A DNA stretch of 64,000 bases, taken from contig NW_006768766.1 of assembly GCF_000204055.1 (NCBI RefSeq), positions 2,133,243-2,197,242 on the forward strand. The letters are read 5' to 3'. The notes beneath the pieces were generated by a model that saw nothing but the letters and a program-made list of their open reading frames with translations, was not told the DNA's origin and did no database searches. How positions within the stretch are numbered: the stretch's first letter is position 1; each line of letters starts with the position of its first letter. This DNA is from Melampsora larici-populina 98AG31. Its lineage: Eukaryota; Basidiomycota; Pucciniomycetes; Pucciniales; Melampsoraceae. The translations under genes were made by a program, and so were the position numbers. This document shows, in pieces, positions 1-11,583 of this stretch.

Positions 1-1481
1 CCTGCATTCGAATCACTCAGTACAGATTGTTGTTTGATGATCTCCCCGAGAGATTCGTACGTCTCCGCTTCCAACATCTCTTCATCTTCATCTGATATCG
101 AGTCATCTGCCCATCCCACATCACGAGACGTTTGGTTCGACTTGGGCGTAGCGGGGGTGTAATCCTCCATACTGATTGCAGTGGACTGTCGTGGAGATGG
201 AGGTAGTGGTAGAGGTAAGCCTTGTTCAGATGAAATCGGTGCGTGTTCAGTGATGGTGAGAGAGGCGAGGATATGTTCCAGGTCTTGTTTAGCCGAACTT
301 TTCATAAGAGGCGCCAATAACTCGTCCAAAACTCCTGGAGTTTGTTTCATGGTTGAGGTCGAGGCAGATGATGAGATCGTAGCTTGTTCTTCTTCAATCT
401 CTTCCAACAATTTAAGATCGTCTTGATCATTCAGCATACCCTGAACACCAATTCCAAATCGATGATTATGAGCCTTTGCCCAATCCGGTTCACGACCTAA
501 TACACTCTTTTCATACCATTCACTTCGCTTGAGACAAGTCGTACTACAAAATTGACCCGATTGCTTGACATCGAGTAACTTGCGACGTGAAAGGCAAATC
601 TGAAGTTGAGGTAGATCAGAGTTCGTATAGGGCCTTCTTGGAGATTTATCACATAATGGATAACCGCAAAGTCCACTCGAATGTCTTTCGATGATTACAT
701 CTTCCCGATAATCAGCCGGTTTGAGATGTTTTGCCTGCAGGAAAAGATGAAAAAGTACAAAACCAAAATAAATTGGTGTTTGAGCAATTTTTTTCCCAAG
801 AATTAGTATGATCACATTCATCATGAGATTTATCATTCTTCGAGCCGAAAATAGAAAATGATTGAAAGGCTTTACGCAACAGCATCCTTGAGAGTCTTTC
901 GATCCACTTTGTTTTCACTCAAGACAGTGACCCAATGTATAATATTTAAACTATCCATGGCCCTTCTTTCGCTAGCTTTCTGTACATTTTCCGACCATCT
1001 TTCGTTTTCTTCTTTTCGAGCTGCAGCCTTAGGTCGACGATGAGGTCCAGGATGGGATGACTGGACTACTTTGAAGCTTGAGGTCGGTTTCTACGGCAGA
1101 CAGATAATTAAAAAGTCTGTTAGTGGTCTGCAAGCATAATCCGAGGAGCTAAACGGAACCAAGTGCCGGATTTAAAAAGATAGGTCTCCGATGACGATAA
1201 AATTGAAGACTAACATGGTGATATGAGTGGGATTTTGATTGCGGCTTGCCAATAATTTTAGGCTGATCAAAGCTATGTGCGGTATGATCCATACTGACAA
1301 TATGCGGTGCTCTCGAGCTCCCGGAGTTAGAGGCAGTATTGTTGCGAGTGATCAGTTGAACGATCTCTTCACTACATCTGTCGTCGTTAAGGACATCCTT
1401 CAAAGCACGACAGTCGAGTGAATCCAAATCACCATGAACTTGATCAAACAACTGATTGTGATCTATGTTCTGGGTTCCCAT
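1..1481 (-). CDS. RTR1: RPAP2/Rtr1-type RNA polymerase II CTD phosphatase (3' end off the window)
   Basis: Rtr1/RPAP2 proteins are atypical zinc phosphatases that remove Ser5 (and Tyr1) phosphate from the RNA polymerase II C-terminal domain. I read three exons on the minus strand: 1481-1215, 1090-881 and 734-1, all joined in phase 0. The diagnostic part is exon 3: a helix with LKPADY, then ERHSSGLCGYPLC at about residue 182, then FCSTTCLKRSEWY. This CxxxxC plus CxxxC arrangement is the Rtr1 zinc finger. The rest of exon 3 is acidic and low in complexity and leaves the window without a stop. Exon 2 carries a basic ARKEENERW stretch and a helix ending at LKDA; its donor begins GTTGCG, which is unusual. 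Exon 1 and the ATG at 1481 are less certain, because the N-terminus is not conserved. Family identity is firm; the exact 5' model is inference. Confidence 0.8.
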
Positions 1482-1702
1482 GGAGTTAACTTTTTGTAAT
1501 CGATGCAATGTCGTATAGAGTGGATAGATAGATGATAGAAAGATGATTGGAGCGTAAGGAACTCGGTCAACAAGGTTTTTAAAGCTAGAACCCCCAAGGA
1601 AGTGCAAAATGAATGGTTTACCGGATAGCCCATCTGAGCCAGCTCCGGGCCGGGTCGGAGTATCAATGTGAAGGTATCAGTGAAATTCAATTTGCCATTG
1701 GC

Positions 1703-3079
1703 GGGGTCCGCCAACCCTCTTAAACACATACACAACACCACCGCTCAAAAGCTCACCACTTCAAACTTCAACATCTCTAAAATCAAATTCAACCCATTTC
1801 TGTGGTGCTTCCACGCGTTTGGCGCACCAATTCGACTCGGCCTACATATGTAGAGGCTTCTTCATCTCCATCCATCCCCATCTCTTTGCGCATTGAGCTC
1901 ACCCTTGGACGATAGAGCAAGACTTTGATTCAACTAACCCCAACGATATCAAATTCACTACCTCTGTTCAACTTCGAACGCCTTTCTCTTTTTCATTTCA
2001 CTTATAATCACTAAAATTGTAGAAAACAGCAAAAACAAACATTCTACAGCAAAGCTCGCAAGCTGGGTTTTCAACAATGAACAATTATTGACTAAGGTTA
2101 AACTTATAATTCTCTATGACAAAATTCAACAGCTAGAGACACCACTTGATGAGACAGTTTTTGAAAAAGATTGTAATCATTATTGAGAGATGATTCGAGA
2201 AAGTCTAGCCTGCAATCACAGCCAACATCTATGGAGCTAGAGGCTGGTTCAAGCCACATCAACACTTCCTGACCTTCAAACTGAGCCCCACCTTGGATGT
2301 AGTGATTTTATCAAAAGACTGAGTTATGTAGTGAATGCGCAAATTTGAAATGGGCCAAAGCAACTGAGTGTTGAAGTTGAACATGAAAATTTACCTTCCT
2401 TCAATCAAGCTGATCACCTTACCATAAAGATCCAAACAGGTTGGTTGACCAAATCCCTTTACTGCTCCCCAGTCAACGTTTCATCGTCCTGTTCACCTTC
2501 TTGACAGATTGCCTGTTAGCTACCAATCGCAGGCGATCCAGATTGGAATACATGGGGTTGCCTTTGATGTAGGAAGTTCCGCACGTCGAGTCTCAATTGT
2601 GTAGCTGGCGTTCAAACGAGCAAAAAATTCAAGTTCGGACATCTGCATTTCGCCCGTTGAACGTTTTGCCTCAAGTCGAGACCAGCAGGGGTGGTTATCC
2701 TTTGTGATATCGCGAGGTCGAGCCAGTAATGTGATCGTCCTCATTGGGTAATCTACAGCGAGTCTAGAAGAGTCATCACAGCAAAAAGCACCCCGATTCC
2801 CTTGATATCATTTTGCCACCATGTTAATCTTGAAACCCATCCATTGGGTTATCATGTTTTGAGTGAGGATTGGTATTTGCACGTGACTTCTGGAGCAGGA
2901 TGGACGATATCGGAAATACAGCTTGAGGTCGAGTGGAATGAGATCGTGAGCAGCAGGTGAGTCGAAGAGGCGTTGACGGAGAGGTGGCTCAAATTGGTGA
3001 TGGGCATATGAGATGTGACGTTGGATGTATGTAGTAGGCGGTAGTTGTATGTATGTGTTTAAGAGGGTTGGCGGACCCC
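1703..3079. mobile_element. 1.4 kb terminal-inverted-repeat element, non-autonomous
   Basis: Bases 1703-1731 and 3051-3079 are perfect 29-base inverted repeats that begin GGGGTCCGCCAACCC. They enclose 1377 bases without any frame over about 75 codons, so no transposase is visible. No clear target-site duplication is seen outside the repeats, so the superfamily cannot be assigned. The element sits between the divergent promoters of the Rtr1-like gene and NBP35. It could also be an old, decayed autonomous element. Confidence 0.6.
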
Positions 3080-3196
3080 ACGCTCAGGGCTTCCGTAATT
3101 GCCGTTCTGTTTACCTTGACAAACCTGAAAGACACCTCTGATATCATTCAATAGTGAACATTCAATCAAGCAAATCAAAATATCAAGATACTCAAG

Positions 3197-4456
3197 ATGT
3201 CATCAAACAACGAACAAGAACTTCCTTCAACTCCCGCCACTCTCTTACCTTCTACAGTCCCCGAAAATGCACCCGAGCATTGTCCAGGTAAGTTTAAAAC
3301 TAATCTCAAATTAAAACTCTTTGAATCTAATCTTCATGATTTTGTAAACTATCTTTAGGAACCGAATCAACACAAGCTGGACTTGCTTCAGCATGTTCAG
3401 GTTGCGCAAATCAATCGATTTGTCAATCTCAACCTAAAGGACCTGATCCAGATTTACCTGCAATTAAAGATAGATTAAAGAATGTAAAACATAAGATTTT
3501 AGTCTTATCTGGTAAAGGTGGAGTTGGTAAGAGTACTTTTAGTGTTGGATTAGGTTGGGCGCTTAGTGGTGATGGTGATAATGTTAGTGATTGAGATCAG
3601 ATTCAAGTAATGAAGATTCACTTATATTTTGAATTGATTTATAGACTGCGCTTCTTGATATCGATATCACTGGTCCCTCACTTCCGTTAATGCTTGGATT
3701 ATCTCCCGATGTACATCGATTACATTCTACTTCAAGCGGTTGGTCTCCGCTCTATGTCACTGATAACCTCTGCGTAATGTCGATTGTGAGTACAGCAGTG
3801 CTTCCCATCATCGAACATTCAGTCATCCTTTCTAAATCATAATTTTGCAGGGTTTCATGCTTCCTAGTACAGACTCAGCCGTTATATGGCGAGGGCCCAA
3901 GAAGAACGGGATGATCAAACAATTCTTGAAAGACGTTGATTGGGTAACTGGAGAGCCCGATATCGATGGCGAAGGTCATAAGGAGCAAATAGAATTCATG
4001 GTCATCGACACACCACCTGGAACATCCGATGAACACCTTTCTATAGCTAGTTATCTCAAAGAATCCGGTATTACTGGTGCCATCGTTCTTACTACACCAC
4101 AAGAAGTAGCAATTCAAGATGTCAGAAGAATCATTTCATTTTGTCGAAAAACATCAATTCCGATCTTAGGAGTAGTCGAAAACATGTCAGGTTTTATTTG
4201 TGGAAATTGTAATGGAGCTTCTGAGATTTTTTTACCTACAACAGGTGGAGCTGAAAGATTATGTAGAGAAGAAGGATTAGATCTTTTGGGTAAGATTCCA
4301 TTAGATTCAAAAATTGGGAAAAGTTGCGATTTCGGTCAAGATTGGTTAGAAGAATTTCCTGATAGTTTAGCTACTCAAGCTTATTATAAAATTGTGGATC
4401 GAGTGAAAGCCAAGATTGCCAGTCTTGAACGAAAAGAATCATCTCAACCTTCATGA
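3197..4456 (+). CDS. NBP35: Cytosolic Fe-S cluster assembly scaffold ATPase Nbp35/NUBP1
   Basis: Nbp35 is the P-loop NTPase scaffold of the cytosolic iron-sulfur assembly (CIA) machinery and works with Cfd1. There are four exons: 3197-3287, 3359-3582, 3645-3785 and 3851-4456. Their lengths sum to 1062, giving 353 residues. The N-terminal cluster cysteines are C29, C43, C46 and C52 (CX13CX2CX5C), the arrangement that separates Nbp35 from Cfd1. The deviant Walker [10 protein letters not shown] lies near residue 85, the switch region DIDITGPS follows, and [10 protein letters not shown] is the Walker B/switch II block. The bridging CxxC is C269-C272 (SGFICGNC). All introns are GT...AG. The start ATG at 3197 follows AAG and gives an N-terminus of normal length (the yeast protein is 328 residues). 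Nothing suggests decay. Confidence 0.95.
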
Positions 4457-6211
4457 TATCTTGATCTTATGGTGAAAAATAGTTGAAGAGATATTCAAGA
4501 GTGGATGACGACGAACCAAAGAATAATATGTAGAAACTTGTTGGTGCTTTCTTTTTTACTTGCATCCATTCAAGACTTGCAACTGATACACATCACTTTT
4601 TACGCAAAAATATCTGACAGCTCGAAAATCATATAAACTGAGAAACTTCTCAAACTTTTCAATATATTAGTGTTTAAAAATTACCAATACTCTGTCTTAG
4701 CTTTATCAATGTGTAGCATCCATCAATTCTTCTACTCATTACGACCAAGCAATTGCATACATTATCAATTCTTGATGAGAAGTAGAGGAACAATGCTCCC
4801 ACTTTTTGCAAGAAGCCATGGATTATACATCTACATATCATCCCGGAAGATTAAAGCATGATGAAACAAGCTCTTCCAGTGCAGCTAAGCAATGTCCATG
4901 GTACATACTAAAACTTGAGCATGAGGTCAATCAAATTCTGACTATATGGCCGAAAGACTTTCAAGAAAAGGCCAGCTGATTTGGCGTCTGGTGAAGGGCT
5001 ATCACTTGAATTCCTGGGATTCAGACTTTCTTTCTTCTTCACCTGTCTTAATTGATTAATTTGACAACATCATTGTTCCTCAACCCACTCCTGCCAAACA
5101 TGCCCAAAAGGGATCAAACAAAGTCCAAGCTGGTTTGGCTACCCTTCATTACACCATTGAAAGTACTAGGATTCAAACTGAAACTTATTCCTCAACTCTC
5201 ATGGTTGATATACTTGATTTCAGTGATGTGACTGAATTATAACCACATCAGCTTTGATTTTTCTTGAACCCTTTTGGTCATGCTTGGCGGAAGTGAGTTG
5301 AGGAAATATAGGGTAATTGGGAAGTTGAAGCTTTGAAAGTTGAGAGGTAAGGAACAAAAGTCAATTTGGATCCTAGGACTTTGAGTGAATGTAACTTATA
5401 AAAGGATTCAACTCCATCATTAAGATCAGATACCAGCTTGATCAGCAAAATATGAAAGAAATGAAAGGTGTTTGAAGAACATGGTTCTGAGATAATATGT
5501 GGTTTATAAAGAACATGAATGAATGAAAAGAAAGCTTTTTTTTGAAACATAACAGTCAAAATACTGGATTATGCAACAAATCATGATGTATGTTTACATG
5601 AATTGGGAAGGCCAGTCAAACAAGTTGTGTTGTAGTGTACAAGAGACTTATTTATCACAGTGCACAACTATGCTTGAAAACTAACACTTTTTATCCAGAA
5701 CCATCTTCAAACTCATGATTGTGTCATGCTTTGTAAGCTGTGATAAGGTTTTGGATCTTTTTGATTCATTTCAATTTTCAAGAATGAAAGAACCAATACT
5801 TTGATTGTCTTTCATGATGACTGCCTCCTCAAATATAGTCAATCTTGCTGCCTTCGTATATCTGATTAGTCAACTAACACTTCTTATGTACTTCATTTAG
5901 GCAAACAATATATTTAAGATTCCAATGATTCATTGTGGGAGTCATTGATTTGATACCTGAAATTTGTCAGTCCTCTATGACTGTCATCTAAATTGAACCT
6001 AAAAAGCAGAGCATATTCTAACTTGCTTCACTGTGAATTCTAATAATATTAAATTGTATATGATCTGTACTAAAAAAGAGAATATAAAAAATATGCAAGA
6101 TGATTATTGACTTTTTTGTAGATTCAAAGAAAAAAAAACCTCAAAGTCTTGTAAAAACACAACAACAATAACAAAATTCAAAGGTAGAATCAGATGAAGT
6201 TAAAGATGATT
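4457..6211. other. AT-rich intergenic stretch, no gene seen
   Basis: This 1.75 kb stretch lies between the convergent 3' ends of NBP35 and the transporter gene. The frames present are short, lack splice-supported extensions and resemble no family I recognise. There are no clear inverted or tandem repeats. Confidence 0.6.
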
Positions 6212-8043
6212 TTATTTATGAAAAAGATCAATTACAAGTACAATAAATGCAGTGGAGATTAAAATACAACCTATTGAAATTGATAAATTTAAATGATAAT
6301 TTGGAAGTAAAATCAAATCTGAAATGGCTACTAAAACTAAAGTACATAAATTTCCTACAGACTTTGGAATATTGAAAAGAAGGAGAGAAAAAAGAATCAA
6401 ATTAGTAAAAAGAAAGAAATTTGATGATGATGATAGGATTTAGAGAGGGAAAAAATGACTGAACTGCTACTACTGGACCCCATAGACCTAATAATACCAT
6501 AAAGCCTGCATTACTGAAAAAAAGAAAAAGAAAGATTCAATTGATCAGTTTTCAAAGAACTACCTAGTACCAAAGGAGTACAAAAATGACCACTCACAAG
6601 ATCACACCCATTGAAATCATCCCAAGAATCAGAAAAATGAGTTTTGTATCAGAAGGTAATTCAAAAATTTCCATTTTAAAGAAATGTAAAAATGGAATTG
6701 GAATCCAAAGTAAAGTTAAAGTGAAAAAGCCAATTGAAGAAGTAATGAAATTTGCATGAAGTAAGATGTTTTGAGGTGTTACCGTCAGTGATCTGTTGAT
6801 TAAATCAATCTCAGGTTTTGATCTTTCTGTTTGTGACTATTTTTTGAAAAGATTGATGGGGTCATTAGGTTTAAATGGGTCTGTCAGGGTAAAGAGATGA
6901 GAAAGGAAATACCTCTGATAAAGATAATAAACCAGTTGATTCTTCTTGATCTCTTGAATGACGTTCAGCTTCAGAGGAATTTGAAATGATAGCTTTTGTA
7001 GAAAAAGAAGCGAGAGATTGTTTAAGAAGTTTAGGATCAGGTAAAGAGATGAGTTTTTTATACCAAACTTCATAGCCAGCATAAGTTAAGCTACCAAGCA
7101 AAGCTAAAGCGGTACCTAACAAACGATGAGTGGGTGGAGCAGCAGTAGATGGAGAAGGACTGTGATGATCAGGAAGGTTTGGTGGGTTTATGACGGGATG
7201 AGTATTAGTGTTTGAGATTGGATTCGAAAAAGTAATAATCAAAACACCAAAAAAGGAAATCAAAACCGAAATGATTTTTTTGATTGAAATGAATTCGGTT
7301 TTTAAAAACCATATAGCAAATAAATAAGCAAAGAATGCATTTGTATTATAAATTGCAGTGACTGAAGTTAAATCGATCAAAGAAACTGAGGCGAACCAAG
7401 ATAAAGAAGGTAAAGCTATTAAGAAGGTAAGTTGTATTGATCTGATCAAAAACCTACGTAATGGTAAATTGGATTTAAATGATTGGATTGGATTTAGATT
7501 TAATGCATTCTTGCTTCGGTTAATTCTTCTGATTTCTTCATTATCATTATCATTTTCTAGTTCATCAAGATTGCCATCGTCCAAATCCACAGGACGGTTT
7601 ATCTGATCATTCAAATCTTCAAATCGATATTGGTCAACAAAAATGGATTTCAATTGGACCAGATCATTTAAAATCGAATTCCTAATTGTACTTGTTGATA
7701 AAGCATCAGGATGAGTGAATTGATGTTTTGATTTGAAAAGTCGAATGATTAAAAGATGTAAAGGTAAAATAAAAAGATAACTAGAATGAGTTAAATAAAG
7801 TAAAAGATAAGGTTTTTGATAATCATTTTGAATTTGTATGATTTGTGATAATTCAGATTGAGTTACATAAGAAATTAAAACTATGATAAATATTAAAATC
7901 GATCCAATCCTTTCAAACCATTTCTTCTTCTTTTCTTGATTTATGATTTCAAGATTACTCTCAATTGGATCTTCATGGTGCTGATTGTCTTGATGGCTTT
8001 GGATGTTTGTTCTAATAGAATGTGATGCTGAATTTGAGTTCAT
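6212..8043 (-). CDS. SLC35F/EamA-type membrane transporter (fungal YML018C/Thi74-like)
   Basis: This is a predicted drug/metabolite-superfamily transporter of the vacuolar or endomembrane system; the substrate is unknown. The minus-strand exons are 8043-6913, 6836-6598, 6513-6465 and 6361-6212, summing to 522 residues plus stop. The first exon has a hydrophilic N-terminus of about 40 residues, membrane segments, an Asp/Glu/Asn-rich loop, then the conserved SLSWFASVSL...TSVTAIYNTNAFFAYLFA pair of helices and a LTYAGYEVWYKK segment. Later exons give the typical second half: NILLHANFITSSIGFFTL, GVIFNAGFMVLLGLWGPVVA and SVGNLCTLVLVAISDLIL. The splice that restores FNAGF is in frame, which supports the model. 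The third donor is GTTCAG, a weak site. A CTT/GAA-rich run lies directly upstream of the ATG. Substrate assignment would be guesswork. Confidence 0.85.
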
Positions 8044-8082
8044 CTCTTCTTCTTCTTCTGCTTCTTCTTCGTCTTCTTCTTA
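8042..8082. repeat. CTT/GAA-rich microsatellite in the transporter 5' leader
   Basis: An imperfect TCT/CTT trinucleotide run touches the transporter start codon. On the coding strand it is a GAA/GAAG-rich leader. It is a simple repeat with no further function visible. Confidence 0.7.
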
Positions 8083-8380
8083 GTTCAATTCTTTCGGTTT
8101 AGAGTTTTCTTGCGGATTTAGATTGCATCATTCGGGGAATTCAGTTTGAAGATTGCTCAATTCACTTTCCCTTTCAAACCTTCACTGTTACATAAAGCCC
8201 TGATACCGGTCTGCGTCTCCCGATCTCCATTTTGAAAATTCGGGCGTAGTCGGTCCAAAATGGTATGCATAATTTGATTTGAAATTTGTGCTGTGATCAA
8301 ACTTATCGAAGTCCACTCGCTCGGATAAGTTTGCACGCGGACGTACGATCGAGATATACAACCATATCATCAAACGGAAG

Positions 8381-8714
8381 ATGAAGGTCTTTGAATACCT
8401 GTTTTCGCTTTTCAAACCTCGTCATACTCAACTCAAACCGTATCGTGCGGAATGGGGCGCCGGTGGACCGTCGATTGTATCCCTGGGTTTCAAGCTGCTC
8501 AAGATGATTAAAGCAATCCTTTATGCTACTGGTGGGGCCAAGGTCTGGGAGTGGTTCATTTTTAACGAAGTAAGTGGTCGCAAACACTTCAGTGATAGCA
8601 AATCTATTTGTTGACTATGAGCCCACTTGGCATATGTTCTAGCTTAAAAAACTGGAGATCGACGCTCCGCCTCCGCGTTCTGACTGTGTTCCACCGCCCA
8701 AAGTTGATGAGTGA
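8381..8714 (+). CDS. Small two-exon protein of 86 residues, unknown function
   Basis: I do not recognise a family. Exon 1 is 8381-8569 and exon 2 is 8643-8714, joined in phase 0 through a GTAAGT donor and a TAG acceptor; the total length is divisible by three. The start is in good context (AAG before ATG). The protein starts MKVFEYLFSLFKPRH, has a central stretch SIVSLGFKLLKMIKAILYATGG that could be one membrane or amphipathic helix, and ends in a proline-rich acidic tail (APPPRSD, PPPKVDE). It is divergent from the transporter, with a shared promoter region of about 340 bases. The size and single helix would fit a small mitochondrial inner-membrane subunit, but this is only inference. Splice support makes a real gene more likely than chance. 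Confidence 0.5.
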
Positions 8715-10724
8715 TTGACCAGTGGGTTGCATTTCTCATCTCTGGCAACCTCAAAATTACTCACGCACATATATTTTGCGTGGCCCAGGGAAAGAATACA
8801 TTTTGCTTACTAGAGAATATGCGAGAAGGGAACTCTTACAACATTGTGAATTTTTCCAAAACAACGCACTGTAACTTAAAACCCTTGCAAACATAGAATA
8901 CTTCATAGTAACCATAAGCAATGACGCACTGCTCCACATCATGTTTCTAAACCTATCCTAACAAGAAATTTAACTGGCCATATTAATATGGTATGTGCCA
9001 AGATGTGAAAATACATGTACCACTATTATTTACAGTACACAACTCCAAATTGTCTTTTAATTGTGAAGGATAAATGGAAAAAATTCATAAAAGCCAAATT
9101 TGCAACAAATTCACAACTCTCTTTGTAATAAATTGATGGATGGATCTCTTCTCTAATCTGAATACAAGGTTTGTATGGAAATATGATTATGGGTCTTTCT
9201 TAGAAATCAGAAAGAAGTTAAAAAACCTTTTGAAAAATCAATTTACTTTTTCATTATCAAGAGGTGAAATATATGTACTTTCTCATGAGAGATCAAAAAT
9301 CATCAAGTTCTTTTGATGGATTGGATCAAATGGATCATGTCATTTTGTAGTGCAGAAAAGTTTTAAAATGAGTGTCTCCTTCTTGTTAATTTCCTTACAC
9401 TCTGTACCATTTTTAACTGCTTCATTTCTCCTTATCAGTGGGCTTGATCTTACAGTCATGAGAGTCAGACTATATGAGTTGGAAAGAACTGTTTTTCTCT
9501 ATTTAACTCTTTAGACCTCTCTATCTGTATCTTTCTCTCTTGCTCAAATCTGCTAAATGTTGGCCAAGGTAACAGAAGGTCAAAAGAGGAACAAAAAATC
9601 AAGTGAATTGAAAGTGGTAAGAATCAATGTGGGTCATGATGCATCACCATTTTATTGTTGATCAATGGAAACAAAGTCAACAGTAAACCCTCATATTGGC
9701 TGCATGTGAGAGGTAAAAGTTGTGAAGTTATCAGCAGGTAACAAGTTTTCAAAGTTCAATATCAACTTGTTCAACCTTTGCAGTGATTATTGATCAAAAC
9801 TGCACAATTAGTGTACATTCAAAAAAAACAGAGACATATGTGAAATAACCAGTCTGAAGAAGCCAGACAGGGTAGTTATTTGAACAGTAAAGGTAAATAT
9901 AATGATCATGATATTTGTATACTGAGAGGATTAGTTGGTAGGTAGATTCAAGGTTGAATTAACTTGACAGTGGGTGCCATAGGTCCTTTTTATAGGGTGA
10001 AAACGACCATATATAAAGCAGGAGACACAAGCAAAGAGTTAAAGATACAAAAGCCTGTCACAGGAGATTGGGCATTTGGATTAACAATAGGCATTTTAAA
10101 GATCATGATCAAACATTGAATTGGATACAAGCAAGGCAACATGAATACGGAAGACATATGAAAGTTGCAGAGCGTAGGCTGGGTGTACACAGAATGGTGA
10201 TATTGGAGACAACAGAGGAAGTAGTTGTTCAGAGGGTAAAAGAAACAAGGACAATAAAAAGGATATATGCATACTTACTAAGAGGCTGTGTTGGTAGGAA
10301 TATCCATGTGTGAACTGGCTTGGGAGAGGCAGATTGGTTGCAAGGATTCACCCCCTTTGGTACCACAGGGCCTTTTTGTAGGGTAGAAATGAACATATAC
10401 CCACCAAGTTTGGAGTAAGAGACAGAAATGCTTGTCATTGACATCGGACATTGCAAAATTTGGAATAAGCATTGGAAAATCTTGCAATTGAAGATTGCAA
10501 CAAAAAGGAACAAAAGGGTTGAAGGTCAAAATGATCAAAAGAATCAACTAACAAGGAGAGTGTGATTGCACACAGTGCTTAATCTCCACATGGCGAGAAA
10601 AGCACAGGGACACGCTAAGAAACATTCAAAAAGCATGAAAAGCGGCCTAGGACTCAGGAGGATTGCATGGTACTTCATGCGAGTCGATTTGACATATTTA
10701 TATTTTAGATTTATATTTTAGATG
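8715..10724. other. AT-rich intergenic region with degenerate internal duplication
   Basis: No gene is supported. Two stretches about 375 bases apart, near 9985 and 10365, share a diverged block (CCTTTTTATAGGG versus CCTTTTTGTAGGG, followed by similar purine-rich sequence), which suggests an old duplication. Near the right end a 13-base ATTTATATTTTAG unit occurs twice in tandem directly before the Ty3 insertion site. Confidence 0.4.
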
Positions 10725-11084
10725 TGTGATACCCTGAATCCCATTGTTCTCTTTGTTACCTGTTTCTTTCCTCACCACTTTCTCAAGAATGCTTTTCCTT
10801 TTACTTTGTGTGCTTTTTAAATGTACTCTCATTTCTCTTATCGACAAATCCCCCGGATTCGTCTACCAATGTTGTTGACCGGATCCAAGTACCAACGGAT
10901 CCGGCCATCCTAGCTTTATCTCGATGTCTCTGACATCACCGCGTTGTATCTTCCCACCTATTTCCTTATTTGTACTTTGCAGAGATGGATGTCTATATAA
11001 AGACATCCATCCCTCGCTTGTGGAATGAAACCTCAAGCAGCTTCTCCTACAGTTTCATCGCACCAATCCTTGTTAGGAATAACA
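10725..11084 (+). repeat. 5' long terminal repeat
   Basis: 360 bases with TG...CA ends. It contains a TATA box (TATATAAAG at 10994-11002) held in the loop of a perfect 11-base-arm inverted repeat (10984-11011). Compared with the 3' LTR, the three differences are all transitions, and the 5' copy has A or T at each. Confidence 0.95.
10984..11011 (+). promoter_or_regulatory. LTR core promoter: TATA box inside a hairpin
   Basis: The arms GATGGATGTCT and AGACATCCATC are perfect inverted repeats around ATATAA. Transcription would be expected to start about 30 bases downstream, near 11025. The same structure is at 17329-17356 in the 3' LTR. Confidence 0.6.
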
Positions 11085-11099
11085 AATAATTATTTGTTA
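11080..11099. other. 20-base perfect palindrome at the primer-binding-site position
   Basis: TAACAAATAATTATTTGTTA spans the end of the 5' LTR (last bases TAACA) and the first internal bases. The usual TGG-starting tRNA-complementary site is not found here. This raises the possibility of an unusual priming mode, which the sequence alone cannot prove. Confidence 0.6.
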
Positions 11100-11583
11100 G
11101 TAAAAATTAACCCTTTTCCTTTTTTTTTCTAAAAGAAACACCTTTCCCAAACAAACCGAAGAAAAGAAGACTCCCTACTAAACCTGTGACCTCCTCTTCT
11201 CAAAACAGTGCTCAACAACACCAATCAAATTCAATCTCGAAAAAAAACCCAAACAGCACTAACCCTCACAGGCTCGATATCTTAAAGTCGTGAGTTATTC
11301 TCAAATTCCTTAGCTAGTTATTTCGATTATATCTCAAACGACTGCTTCTCTTTGATTAAAAGAAAAAAAAAAGGATAGACTCAAAAGTCCTCAAAACATA
11401 CAACTAACAAACCAAACAAAGAAAACGCGCACCACCTTTTTAGGTATCAACAAAGTAACAACTAGAAGATTTTAATCTTTATAAAGTACGTACATTTTTT
11501 GTAGACTCTGATCAAGTCCCACGAAAAATTGTTAATAGACAATCCGTTATTTTTCTAAAAAGAACAGAAAATAAAATAAAACC
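11100..11583 (+). other. Retrotransposon untranslated leader
   Basis: About 480 bases of A/C-rich leader lie between the LTR and the gag ATG. They contain several poly-A runs and no frame of note. Confidence 0.7.

Noticed and set aside
1149..1607. Full 152-codon minus-strand frame including the part before 1481
   Set aside because: Only the part from the ATG at 1481 splices in frame to the Rtr1 exons; the upstream part runs into the promoter.
6441..6513. Exon 3 of the transporter read through to 6441 rather than ending at 6465
   Set aside because: Only the donor after GPVVA joins in frame to the conserved SVGNL block.
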